IMG/VR virus record: IMGVR_UViG_3300042938_001957
Coordinates: 1-36,001 of that record
Source of the DNA: a virus
DNA: 36,001 nucleotides
Direction: 5' to 3' (one strand)
Shown: piece after piece, positions 1 through 5,900 of the stretch
Layout: each line of letters begins with the position of its first letter
Numbering within the stretch: position 1 is the first letter of the stretch
Translations under genes and position numbers: made by a program
Notes under the pieces: model-generated
Told to the model about the DNA's origin: nothing
The model's input: the letters and a program-made list of their open reading frames with translations, nothing else
The model's database searches: none

Positions 1-94
1 CATGCCATTCTGGAGAGTGTGTGGATGCCTTTATCTTCTCAATAGATTCTTTGTCCTGCCAATGATTCAAATATCCATTCAAAGAAGTGCTCAT
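1..94 (-). CDS. 5' fragment of the leftward gene at 35366-35968 (duplicate caused by contig ends)
   Basis: The first 31 codons of the 200-residue leftward protein are repeated here because of the 127-base end overlap. The ATG reads leftward from base 94, preceded by a good AGGTGAGG ribosome site on the minus strand at about 103-110. It is not a separate gene: after circle closure there is one copy. Confidence 0.85.
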   Translation of the reverse strand, partial: MSTSLNGYLNHWQDKESIEKIKASTHSPEWH

Positions 95-127
95 GTTTCA
101 AACCTCACCTGATTATTTTTAAGTCCT
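1..127. repeat. terminal direct repeat, left copy (contig closure overlap)
   Basis: These 127 bases are identical to 35875-36001. An overlap of exactly 127 bases is what assemblers using k=127 leave at the two ends of a circular contig, so this is most likely an assembly signature of a circular or circularly permuted genome of 35,874 bp. It cuts through the start of the leftward gene at 35366-35968. A true terminal repeat of the virion DNA cannot be excluded from sequence alone. Confidence 0.9.
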
Positions 128-212
128 AAACTTAAACCCTCAAGAACATCTTGAGGATCTTTAAAGACTAAAAAAAACTTGCATCTAAAAAATAGATTGC
201 ATACATATAATT

Positions 213-242
213 ATTATATGGTTCTTGTTCATGTTTTGTCTA
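213..242 (-). promoter_or_regulatory. candidate leftward sigma70-like promoter
   Basis: On the minus strand a -35 box TAGACA (237-242) is followed after 18 bases by a perfect -10 box TATAAT (213-218). Transcription would start near 206 and run into the leftward gene whose ATG is at 94, leaving a leader of about 110 bases. Box quality is seen directly; promoter activity is inferred. No second strong candidate for the leftward unit was found. Confidence 0.5.
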
Positions 243-301
243 ACCTGGAAGTGCTTGATTTTATTGATGTCGGCTTGTAAGTTCTTGATGCACACTGTCT
301 C

Positions 302-331
302 TTGACACACATTTATTGACTCCCTTAGATT
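302..331 (+). promoter_or_regulatory. candidate rightward promoter of the late unit
   Basis: A perfect -35 box TTGACA (302-307) is followed after 18 bases by TAGATT (326-331), four of six matches to TATAAT. The 18-base spacer is the same as in the other promoter candidates of this genome (213-242 and 16229-16258). A transcript from here would carry a leader of over 100 bases with three hairpins before the first open reading frame. The weak -10 keeps confidence low. Confidence 0.3.
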
Positions 332-437
332 GGAGGGAGAAAGAGAGGGAGGTGCATCCAAGCAACAAGCACAATCCCTGAATCACTCAATACAAAATCC
401 AAAAAACAATTCAAATTAGTTGGTGGACAAACACTTG

Positions 438-499
438 CTCACTGAAAGTGAGTGAGGGCATGATGCCCGAATGTGCAGTCACCCATCATCAGGATGATG
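438..499 (+). other. three consecutive hairpins in the control region
   Basis: Three perfect short inverted repeats follow one another: CTCACT/AGTGAG (438-443 with 447-452), GGGCAT/ATGCCC (456-461 with 463-468) and CATCATC/GATGATG (484-490 with 493-499). The middle one contains the two in-frame ATG codons of the small reading frame at 460-582, so it could hide its start. The cluster could also belong to a replication origin or a protein-binding site; the sequence does not decide. Confidence 0.45.
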
Positions 500-582
500 A
501 TTGTCTTGATACTCCAAACACTGCAGAAATAAGAAAGGCAATTGAATTTTTATCTTTGGATTGGTATTGTCTGACTCAGTAA
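460..582 (+). CDS. small hypothetical protein, 40 aa, start codon inside a hairpin
   Basis: A 40-codon reading frame begins with two in-frame ATGs (460 and 463) and stops at TAA 580-582. A GAGTGAGGG stretch just upstream is a reasonable ribosome site for the second ATG. The protein begins MMPEC, has a His-His-Gln-Asp-Asp-Asp run near residue 9-14, and ends in a likely helix with Trp, Tyr and Cys. Codon choice (GAT, GCA, AGA, no CGN) matches the rest of the phage. It is the first candidate gene of the rightward unit, 23 bases before the HNH gene. Function unknown; it may instead be a leader peptide controlling the next gene. Confidence 0.4.
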   Translation: MMPECAVTHHQDDDCLDTPNTAEIRKAIEFLSLDWYCLTQ

Positions 583-605
583 ATCATCAAGCACTTGGAC
601 AATAG

Positions 606-875
606 ATGAAAAATTTTCAGACTGGAAGACCATGTGTTGCATGTGGAATAGAGGGAGATGGAGTTGTCTGTCTTCATCATGTTAAGAGCAGAGGATCTGG
701 TGGATCAAATCATCCATCCAACCTGATGCCATTATGTCAGATTCATCACAATCAAATTCATGCAAATGGAACTTGGATCATGAGCAAAATTTTCAGAGGT
801 GTCAGAGATTGGTTGGATATAAATGGATGGATCTTAGATGATACATATTCAAAATGGTGGAGTCCCAACAATTAA
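606..875 (+). CDS. HNH endonuclease
   Basis: An 89-residue protein with a compact HNH fold signature: a CxxC knuckle at residues 10-13 (CVAC), the histidine pair LHH at 23-25, the RGSGG loop at 29-33, Asn39, and the second knuckle PLCQIHH at 42-48 followed by His52. HNH nucleases of this size are common in tailed phages near the terminase, where several are known to be needed for DNA packaging; here the terminase genes start about 2.5 kb downstream. No strong ribosome site precedes the ATG, which fits translation coupled to the small frame upstream or control by the leader. The catalytic class is well supported; the role in packaging is inferred. Confidence 0.85.
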   Translation: MKNFQTGRPCVACGIEGDGVVCLHHVKSRGSGGSNHPSNLMPLCQIHHNQIHANGTWIMSKIFRGVRDWLDINGWILDDTYSKWWSPNN

Positions 876-938
876 GTTGCAAACATTCTGTCCCTATGGT
901 TTATTTAAATCTCAATAACATTCAGAGAGGTTTGAAAC

Positions 939-1184
939 ATGAAGAGAGTCTCACTCATAAAAACATTTTTTTTAATTGGCATAAAAAACTTCATCATGTG
1001 CTTGATGCTGCTTCATGGTTTTAAAATATTTCCAGACTATCAACTCCAATTTTTTATTGTGATGCTTGTTCTCTTGTTCTTAACTGCATCCAACTCAGAT
1101 CTTGCCAACACAAAAAGATCTATGGATAAAGACATCCTTGATGCAACCAATAGACTGTTTGAGAAACTTGGTGGAAAGTTATGA
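939..1184 (+). CDS. small membrane protein, two predicted transmembrane helices
   Basis: An 81-residue protein with two hydrophobic segments (about residues 6-27 and 34-50) after a basic N-terminus, then a soluble helical tail of about 30 residues. The ATG follows GAGAGG with 9 bases spacing. The sequence across its start, GAGGTTTGAAACATGA, is the exact reverse complement of the start region of the leftward gene at 94. It overlaps the next gene by 4 bases (ATGA), so the three small genes from 939 to 1644 form one coupled block. Location in the pre-terminase region argues against a holin, but it cannot be excluded. Confidence 0.65.
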   Translation: MKRVSLIKTFFLIGIKNFIMCLMLLHGFKIFPDYQLQFFIVMLVLLFLTASNSDLANTKRSMDKDILDATNRLFEKLGGKL

Positions 1185-1387
1185 TTCACGTAAACAATAG
1201 AGAGGACTTCAACAAGTATCTGAGAAATAACTTCAATGAAACTGTTTCAGTTGGGATACTTCTTGATGAGGTGGACACACTTAAAACAGATCTTGAATGG
1301 TTGACATCAAAGATCTTGGAAGTGATGTATGCATATTCGGATGAGACAATCTCAAGAGTGAATGAGATCAAGGAGAATCTAAAATGA
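1181..1387 (+). CDS. hypothetical protein, 68 aa
   Basis: Acidic, mostly helical small protein without recognisable motif. It starts at the ATGA overlap with the membrane protein gene upstream and itself overlaps the next gene by 4 bases, so translation of the three is probably coupled. The C-terminal half (residues 30-68) has a heptad-like hydrophobic spacing that could form a short coiled coil. Codon use is like the rest of the late unit. Function unknown. Confidence 0.6.
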   Translation: MIHVNNREDFNKYLRNNFNETVSVGILLDEVDTLKTDLEWLTSKILEVMYAYSDETISRVNEIKENLK

Positions 1388-1644
1388 AGAAATCACCATT
1401 GGAAATGTTGTATGAACAATTTGGGGAGAAAGTATTCACATATTATCTCTTGGAGTTATTTTCCACAATAAATCCAAAAGAATTGAAACCTTTTTTGAAA
1501 GGAACAGACTACAAAGATCTCATCTGGTGCTCATTCATGTGGGGAAACACTGAGAAAGGTCATCAATATTGGAGTAAGATTGCATGGGGGATCTATGACA
1601 ATGTAATGGTCAGTCACAAAAGCAAGAAGTCTGATCATAAATGA
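1384..1644 (+). CDS. hypothetical protein, 86 aa
   Basis: A soluble, aromatic-rich protein (several Trp, Tyr and Phe between residues 17 and 72) with a Lys/Ser-rich tail. The start is supported by AAGGAGAA seven bases before ATG and a 4-base overlap with the upstream gene. Its last 35 bases overlap, in convergent orientation, the leftward small gene at 1610-1834. No family recognised. Confidence 0.6.
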   Translation: MKKSPLEMLYEQFGEKVFTYYLLELFSTINPKELKPFLKGTDYKDLIWCSFMWGNTEKGHQYWSKIAWGIYDNVMVSHKSKKSDHK

Positions 1645-1834
1645 TTTCAATCTCTGGAACATTGTCTGGAGTCCCAAGATCCCAAGAGTAAGTCTCACCA
1701 TTGTCAAGAGAGTGGTCCTCACCTTGCTCATCATTGCTTTCATACTCTTCTTGGTATTCTTTCAGCATCAAGTCTGACAGGAAATCTGCTTGTGAGTGTG
1801 AGGAAATTGTGATCAAGAGAAAGATCATCCACAT
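1610..1834 (-). CDS. small acidic exported protein, 74 aa, antisense-oriented
   Basis: This leftward frame lies inside the rightward unit. From the ATG at 1834 it reads a hydrophobic signal-like segment (MWMIFLLITISS) ending in SHSQA, a plausible signal peptidase site, then a strongly acidic domain rich in Glu and Asp and a final Cys-Phe-Cys. Codon choice (TCA, GAC, GAG, AGC, no CGN) looks like real coding. An earlier ATG at 1876 would add 14 residues. No good ribosome site is visible for either start, and the signal segment lacks basic residues, so the start and export are uncertain. Function unknown; a host-surface or exclusion role is only a guess from the likely export. Confidence 0.45.
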   Translation of the reverse strand: MWMIFLLITISSHSQADFLSDLMLKEYQEEYESNDEQGEDHSLDNGETYSWDLGTPDNVPEIEIIYDQTSCFCD

Positions 1835-1965
1835 ATAAAAAGGATAATTGCTCACCCAATTGCTTGTCCAACACATTCACTTAAAGTTTGACAGATCTGA
1901 TCCACCAAAGAGATGATCCTTGAAAGACAGTTTCGATGACTAATTATCCAAGCATCAACACTTTG

Positions 1966-2001
1966 TGAGATCCCTTAAAAAAGGATCTCAATTTTATTAT
2001 T
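1966..2001 (+). terminator. hairpin terminator, rightward
   Basis: A perfect 8-bp stem TGAGATCC (1966-1973) / GGATCTCA (1983-1990) with a 9-base loop is followed by ATTTTATTATT. The tract is not a pure run of T, so efficiency is uncertain. It separates the first small-gene block from the block beginning at 2053. Confidence 0.5.
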
Positions 2002-2052
2002 CATTCCATTCAACTTGAGTGATCCTGATAACAGGTCAACAAGGAGACATGG

Positions 2053-2355
2053 ATGCCAACTTTTGTCATGGTCTATGGAAGAAAGATCCCAATCAGATAC
2101 ATAAACAAAGACCAACTCAATGAATACATCAATGGTGCCGAGGGATTGTGGGACACATACACAAGGCAAATCTACATCAACAAGGAAGCACCAAAGTGTG
2201 TTCAATACTACTACATATACCATGAGATGGGACATGCGGTCATGACATACACAGGCCTTGATCAGATCCTCTCTGCAGAACTGCAGGAAGTAATTGTCCA
2301 ATCATTTGCAACCATGTTTGAGGATGTGGTGAAACAAAAGACCAAGTTCAAATGA
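2053..2355 (+). CDS. small zinc metallopeptidase-like protein (HExxH)
   Basis: A 100-residue protein with the zinc-binding motif HEMGH at residues 57-61, inside a hydrophobic helix as in ImmA/IrrE-type (DUF955-like) peptidases, and a following glutamate (Glu79) placed as a possible third ligand. It is smaller than typical ImmA proteins and has no attached HTH domain. The start is fixed by AAGGAG six bases upstream; the ribosome site sits in a GGTCAACAAGGA context that also appears at 27491-27502. It ends with a 4-base overlap with the next gene. ImmA-type peptidases cut phage or element repressors, but no repressor gene is seen here, so its target is unknown. Confidence 0.65.
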   Translation: MPTFVMVYGRKIPIRYINKDQLNEYINGAEGLWDTYTRQIYINKEAPKCVQYYYIYHEMGHAVMTYTGLDQILSAELQEVIVQSFATMFEDVVKQKTKFK

Positions 2356-2597
2356 CTGCACAAGTCATTTTCTTTCCAACAACATACCAACCAGATGATG
2401 AGACAGTGAGGAAACTAATTTTCTTCCAAGAGCAATACATCCTTTATCACAAGGATCTTGAGAACAAGATGAGACATCTATCCAGAGGTGAGCAATATCT
2501 TTTTAAGGAAAGATCTCACAATGCAGTCAGAGACACATGGAGGATCTACAAAGGTTTTAAGGATGAGTCCATCTTTCCCAAAGCTGAATCACTTTGA
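2352..2597 (+). CDS. hypothetical protein, 81 aa
   Basis: Starts at the ATGA overlap with the metallopeptidase gene, so the two are probably translated together. It is a basic, helical protein with many aromatic residues and no known motif. Its last 41 bases overlap the convergent leftward gene at 2557-2751. Function unknown. Confidence 0.6.
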   Translation: MTAQVIFFPTTYQPDDETVRKLIFFQEQYILYHKDLENKMRHLSRGEQYLFKERSHNAVRDTWRIYKGFKDESIFPKAESL

Positions 2598-2751
2598 GAT
2601 CCAGTTTCACAGATCTTTCTTCTGTGATGAACTTTCCAGATGCCTTGGAATAGTATCTCAACCATACTTTTGCATATTCTTTTGTCTTGAATCTGATCTT
2701 GTGGATCTCAACATACATAGAATTTTGGGTGATATGATAAAAACCTTTCAT
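2557..2751 (-). CDS. small hypothetical protein, 64 aa, antisense-oriented
   Basis: A leftward frame in the gap between two rightward genes. Read from ATG 2751 it gives a basic protein rich in Lys, Tyr and Trp; its codons (AAG, ATC, AGA, GCA, GAT CTC) match those of the phage. An in-frame GTG at 2769 would add six residues. Neither start has a clear ribosome site. The competing rightward frame over the same bases (2488-2763) has poorer codon composition and starts inside the upstream gene. No family recognised. Confidence 0.45.
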   Translation of the reverse strand: MKGFYHITQNSMYVEIHKIRFKTKEYAKVWLRYYSKASGKFITEERSVKLDLKVIQLWERWTHP

Positions 2752-2856
2752 GAGAATAGTTGACAACACTCACAACAAAAAGGGAACATCTAATAATTGG
2801 ATAGTGAATACTGTCTGATGAAAATAATTAGATGATGAATATCATCCAAGGATCAG

Positions 2857-3372
2857 ATGATTTTTAATTGCTCACACACTGAATTGGTGGACATCCACAA
2901 AGTCCAACCACACCCAAAAAATCCCAACAAACATCCTGCAGCACAAATTGAAAGACTCGCAAAGCTCATTGACTATCAAGGACAGAGACACCCAATCATC
3001 ATCTCAAAGAGATCTGGTTTTGTTGTTGTTGGACATGGAAGGCTTGAGGCAATGTGGAAACTTGGATGGAAACAAGTTGCAGTTGACTATCAGGATTTTG
3101 AAAGTGAAGCACAAGAATATGCATTTGTTGTTTCAGACAATGCAATAAGTGAATGGGGAGAATTAGACAGACTCATGATCACTGACAAACTTACTGAGCT
3201 TGGACCTGAGTTCACAAATCTTGAGTTGCTTGGAATGAAGAACATTGAATCATTGAAAGATGTGTTTCTTGAAACTCCACCAACTGAGTCTGCACCAAAT
3301 GGAACCAGACTCACTCAATGTCCTAATTGTGGTGAAGAGTTTAACCATAAAGGGAATGAGAAAAATGGGTGA
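2857..3372 (+). CDS. ParB/sulfiredoxin-type nuclease domain protein with C-terminal zinc knuckle
   Basis: A 171-residue protein whose first 80 residues match the ParB N-terminal (Srx-fold) pattern: VDIHKVQPHPKNPNKH at 11-26, the helix QIERLAKLIDYQGQRHPIII at 30-49, and the active-site GHGR at 59-62 followed by a conserved LEAMWKLGW. ParB domains of this type bind CTP or hydrolyse phosphoester bonds. The C-terminal end holds CPNC (155-158) with His164, a possible zinc knuckle. In phages such stand-alone domains often sit just before the terminase, as here. It overlaps the small terminase by 8 bases. The HTH part expected of a full ParB is not in this protein but in the gene at 3766-4179. Confidence 0.8.
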   Translation: MIFNCSHTELVDIHKVQPHPKNPNKHPAAQIERLAKLIDYQGQRHPIIISKRSGFVVVGHGRLEAMWKLGWKQVAVDYQDFESEAQEYAFVVSDNAISEWGELDRLMITDKLTELGPEFTNLELLGMKNIESLKDVFLETPPTESAPNGTRLTQCPNCGEEFNHKGNEKNG

Positions 3373-3769
3373 ATCAATCAAGAAGAAACATGAAAGACAG
3401 AACTTGCAAAAACAAGGAAGACCAGAGGCATCCATAGACAAGACTCAATTTGAAAGTATGTGTCAGATACATTGCACACTTCCAGAGATTGCAGGTGTTT
3501 TTAAAGTCAGTGAAGACACAATCCAGAGATGGACCAAGAAAACATATGACAAAACATTTGCGGTGGTGTGGAGTGATTTTGCATCACAAGGAAAGATGTC
3601 ACTCAGAAGAGAGATGTTTAAGAAAGCACTTGGTGGAAATGGTTCAATGCAGATCTGGTTGGCAAAGAATCATCTTGGCATGAAAGATAGAATTGAAACA
3701 GGTCTTGATGACAATACAAATGAGACAGTGAAACTTGCATATGGACTGCCTCCAAAGGAAGACAAATGA
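3365..3769 (+). CDS. putative terminase small subunit
   Basis: A 134-residue DNA-binding protein. A helix-turn-helix is visible at about residues 38-58 (TLPEIAGVFKVSEDTIQRW), followed by a basic segment and the stretch SMQIWLAKNHLGMKDR (94-109), typical of the phBC6A51/homeodomain-like small terminase family that recognises pac or cos sites. ATG 3365 was chosen because AAGGGA lies about 9 bases upstream; the earlier ATG 3356 has no room for a ribosome site. The gene overlaps both neighbours (8 bases upstream, 4 downstream). The large terminase lies 730 bases downstream. Confidence 0.75.
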   Translation: MGESIKKKHERQNLQKQGRPEASIDKTQFESMCQIHCTLPEIAGVFKVSEDTIQRWTKKTYDKTFAVVWSDFASQGKMSLRREMFKKALGGNGSMQIWLAKNHLGMKDRIETGLDDNTNETVKLAYGLPPKEDK

Positions 3770-4179
3770 AAAAAGCAAAGACAGTTGAAAGCATTCTTGA
3801 TCAAGCTCTTGCAAACCTGTCAGTGATAAACTCTCCAACATATGCAAGACAGTTGAACATCAAACTTGCAAAGGTTGATCTTGAGGAACAACATTGGGTG
3901 CATCAATGCACTATCATAAAAATATTTAAAGACTCAACCAAAGCACCAGAGAGAAAGGTTGCATCTGCATTTGGTATCTCAAAGACAGAGATCAATCGAA
4001 TGATGCAGATCATGACAGTTGGATCTGCAGTAAGACTTGCAGCATACAAGAACAACTGTGAGAAATATGTCTTGGTTGTGTTGTCCAAGATCAAAGCAGG
4101 TAAGGTGAAAGACAAGATCATCAATGGTGTCTTGGATGGATCAATCACAAAGTACAGTCAAGTAAAGGGTATGAAATGA
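3766..4179 (+). CDS. ParB-like helix-turn-helix DNA-binding protein
   Basis: A 137-residue protein with a helix-turn-helix at about residues 63-84 (RKVASAFGISKTEINRMMQI), closely following the KorB/ParB central-domain pattern in which the HTH is followed by a helical block and a GSITKYSQVK-type end. The first 50 residues are helical and basic. It begins at the ATGA overlap with the small terminase. With the nuclease-domain gene at 2857 it looks like the second half of a ParB whose two domains are encoded separately. Alternatively it is a packaging or transcription regulator with a ParB-type HTH. Confidence 0.6.
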   Translation: MKKAKTVESILDQALANLSVINSPTYARQLNIKLAKVDLEEQHWVHQCTIIKIFKDSTKAPERKVASAFGISKTEINRMMQIMTVGSAVRLAAYKNNCEKYVLVVLSKIKAGKVKDKIINGVLDGSITKYSQVKGMK

Positions 4180-4253
4180 ACCATGATGCAAAACTAATCA
4201 TGATTTGCTTTCTTGTTTCATTACTTAGTGTTTTGATGAGACTTAGATTGTGA
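4176..4253 (+). CDS. 25-aa single-helix membrane peptide
   Basis: A short frame that starts at an ATGA overlap with the upstream stop codon, has AAAGGG a few bases before its ATG, and encodes one hydrophobic stretch (residues 7-21) flanked by charged residues, ending RLRL. The overlap start is the pattern used by many real genes of this phage. It is too short to confirm by composition, and function is unknown. Confidence 0.35.
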   Translation: MNHDAKLIMICFLVSLLSVLMRLRL

Positions 4254-4278
4254 AGACAATCATCAATGTGAATTACCA

Positions 4279-4506
4279 ATGACTGACAATTGGAACTTCA
4301 TGAGAGACAAACCATCCAAGTGGGACAAGACTCCAGAGTTCAATCCGATAAAGTACATGGCATTATGTTGTCACACAATTATATTCTCAAGAAGACAGGG
4401 ACAAATGTGTTATTGCAAATGTGGTGCTGCATATGTTGATCAGTCAATCTACTATGAGAGAGGATCTGGAAAGCTTGAGGAAGTGAAAGAGTCACCAAGT
4501 GAGTGA
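4279..4506 (+). CDS. small zinc-ribbon protein
   Basis: A 75-residue protein with cysteines in two groups, Cys-Cys at about 30-31 and CYCKCG at about 44-49, then a VDQSIYYERGSG tail. The spacing and the V-D-x-x-x-x-Y-x-R ending resemble small phage zinc-ribbon proteins of the DUF7695 kind. It overlaps the large terminase start by 8 bases, which suggests coupled translation. Specific function unknown. Confidence 0.6.
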   Translation: MTDNWNFMRDKPSKWDKTPEFNPIKYMALCCHTIIFSRRQGQMCYCKCGAAYVDQSIYYERGSGKLEEVKESPSE

Positions 4507-5860
4507 TGTTCAAACATCTGTTCCAACCATCTCTGAGTTCAATCCCTATCTTGTACCATACCAGATCAAAGTCATCTCTCTCATCAGACAGGAATACAAC
4601 TATAGCTTGGGACCATTGGAAATTTTATTAAGTGGCAGTGTGGGGAGTGCAAAGTCATTGCTTGCATGTCACATTATTGCAACACATGTTTTATTGAACC
4701 CAAGTGCAGGTGTGTTGATTGGCCGTAGAACATTAAAGGATCTCAAGAATACTATTTGGGACATGTTGCTCAAACACTATCCATATCTGAGACAGTTCTG
4801 GAACAAGTCAGAGATGACAATAAGACTTCCATCTGGTGCAGTGATTTATGGTGTGTCTTGGGATGATGGAAATTATGACAAGTTCAGATCATATGAGTTG
4901 TCCTTGGCAGTCATTGAAGAGTTGACTGAGAATGATGACAGGACATTTTATGATGAGATCAGGATGAGAGTTGGGAGAGCAAGAGCAAAAGAGAATCTTG
5001 TTTTAAGTTTGACCAATCCAGATAGTCCACACCATTGGGCATATGGTCACTTCATTGAGAATGGATCTGAGACAAGGAGAGTGTTCTATTCAAAGACTGA
5101 ACAAAATCCATTTCTCCCCACTTGGTACATTCAATCACTTAAAAAAAACTTATCAGAAAAATTATCTCAGAGAATGCTTGAGGGACTTTGGATTGAGTTG
5201 GACTCTGACAGAATATATTATGCATTTGAGGACTCATACAACTTCATTGATAAAGACTATGAGTGGGATTTTAAGTTGCCTCTGGATCTGATGTTTGACT
5301 TCAACAACTCCAAAGCAGGAAAACCAATGTCAGTTGGTGTTGGTCAATCCAGAAATGGAGTGTACCATATTGCTCAAACATTCATCATTGCAGGACTTAG
5401 AACTCTGGACATGTGTGATGAGATTGCAGATGCAGGTTTGTTGGATCTCCCATTTCCAAGTGTGAGAGTCTATGGTGATGCAACTGGAAGACATTCAGAC
5501 ACAAGGAACAATCGTTCTGATTGGGATCTGATTGAGGGATTCATTGCCAACTATACAAACAAGACAAATAAAAAGAGACTTGAATATGAGATTGAGGTTG
5601 GTCTTTCAAATCCACCAATCAAGTTCAGACACAACACTCTCAATGGACTGTTTAGGAATGCACTTGGACAGACATTCATCTTTATATATCGGCAAGCAAA
5701 GGATGCTTGCAAAGGTTTCAGACTCACTCAATACAAAGCAGGTGCAAAGCTAATTGAGAATGATGACCTGAGAGAACAGCATGTGACAACTGCCATTGGA
5801 TATTATGTTTGTAGAAATAAATTATCCAGTGAGGACATTGCACCACTATCCATTTCATAA
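4499..5860 (+). CDS. terL: terminase large subunit
   Basis: The 453-residue packaging motor. The ATPase half has Walker A SGSVGSAKS (45-53), Walker B VIEEL (138-142) and the coupling motif SLTNP (170-174). The nuclease half (RNase H-like) has Asp267 in MFDFN and Asp327 in YGDATG. At the place of the usual third acidic residue, in the H-x-x-D-A-x-x-Y pattern near the C-terminus, the sequence reads HVTTAIGY (428-435) with Thr431 instead of Asp; another acid may serve. The start is a GTG overlapping the upstream gene by 8 bases. It acts with the small terminase at 3365 and the portal at 5901. Confidence 0.95.
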   Translation: MSDVQTSVPTISEFNPYLVPYQIKVISLIRQEYNYSLGPLEILLSGSVGSAKSLLACHIIATHVLLNPSAGVLIGRRTLKDLKNTIWDMLLKHYPYLRQFWNKSEMTIRLPSGAVIYGVSWDDGNYDKFRSYELSLAVIEELTENDDRTFYDEIRMRVGRARAKENLVLSLTNPDSPHHWAYGHFIENGSETRRVFYSKTEQNPFLPTWYIQSLKKNLSEKLSQRMLEGLWIELDSDRIYYAFEDSYNFIDKDYEWDFKLPLDLMFDFNNSKAGKPMSVGVGQSRNGVYHIAQTFIIAGLRTLDMCDEIADAGLLDLPFPSVRVYGDATGRHSDTRNNRSDWDLIEGFIANYTNKTNKKRLEYEIEVGLSNPPIKFRHNTLNGLFRNALGQTFIFIYRQAKDACKGFRLTQYKAGAKLIENDDLREQHVTTAIGYYVCRNKLSSEDIAPLSIS

Positions 5861-5900
5861 TTAGAATGCAAACATATTCAAAGACAATAGGAGATACAAA

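Larger units (their letters stand above)
249..596. repeat. 11-bp inverted repeat bracketing the control region
   Basis: AAGTGCTTGAT at 249-259 is the exact reverse complement of ATCAAGCACTT at 586-596. A related direct copy, AAGTTCTTGAT, lies near 271-281. The arms flank the divergent control region and could be binding sites for a regulator, but nothing else supports this. Confidence 0.35.

Noticed and set aside
231-305. 24-codon rightward frame with a lipobox-like end (LLMSACK)
   Set aside because: No ribosome site, runs through the promoter candidates, and ends eight residues after the supposed lipidation cysteine.
1888-1916. TTGACA as part of a rightward promoter
   Set aside because: No acceptable -10 box 16-19 bases downstream, and a terminator hairpin follows.
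1975-2301. Leftward frame of 108 codons opposite the metallopeptidase gene
   Set aside because: Shadow frame: the rightward gene has HExxH, a ribosome site and ATGA coupling; the leftward frame starts with no site and has odd composition.
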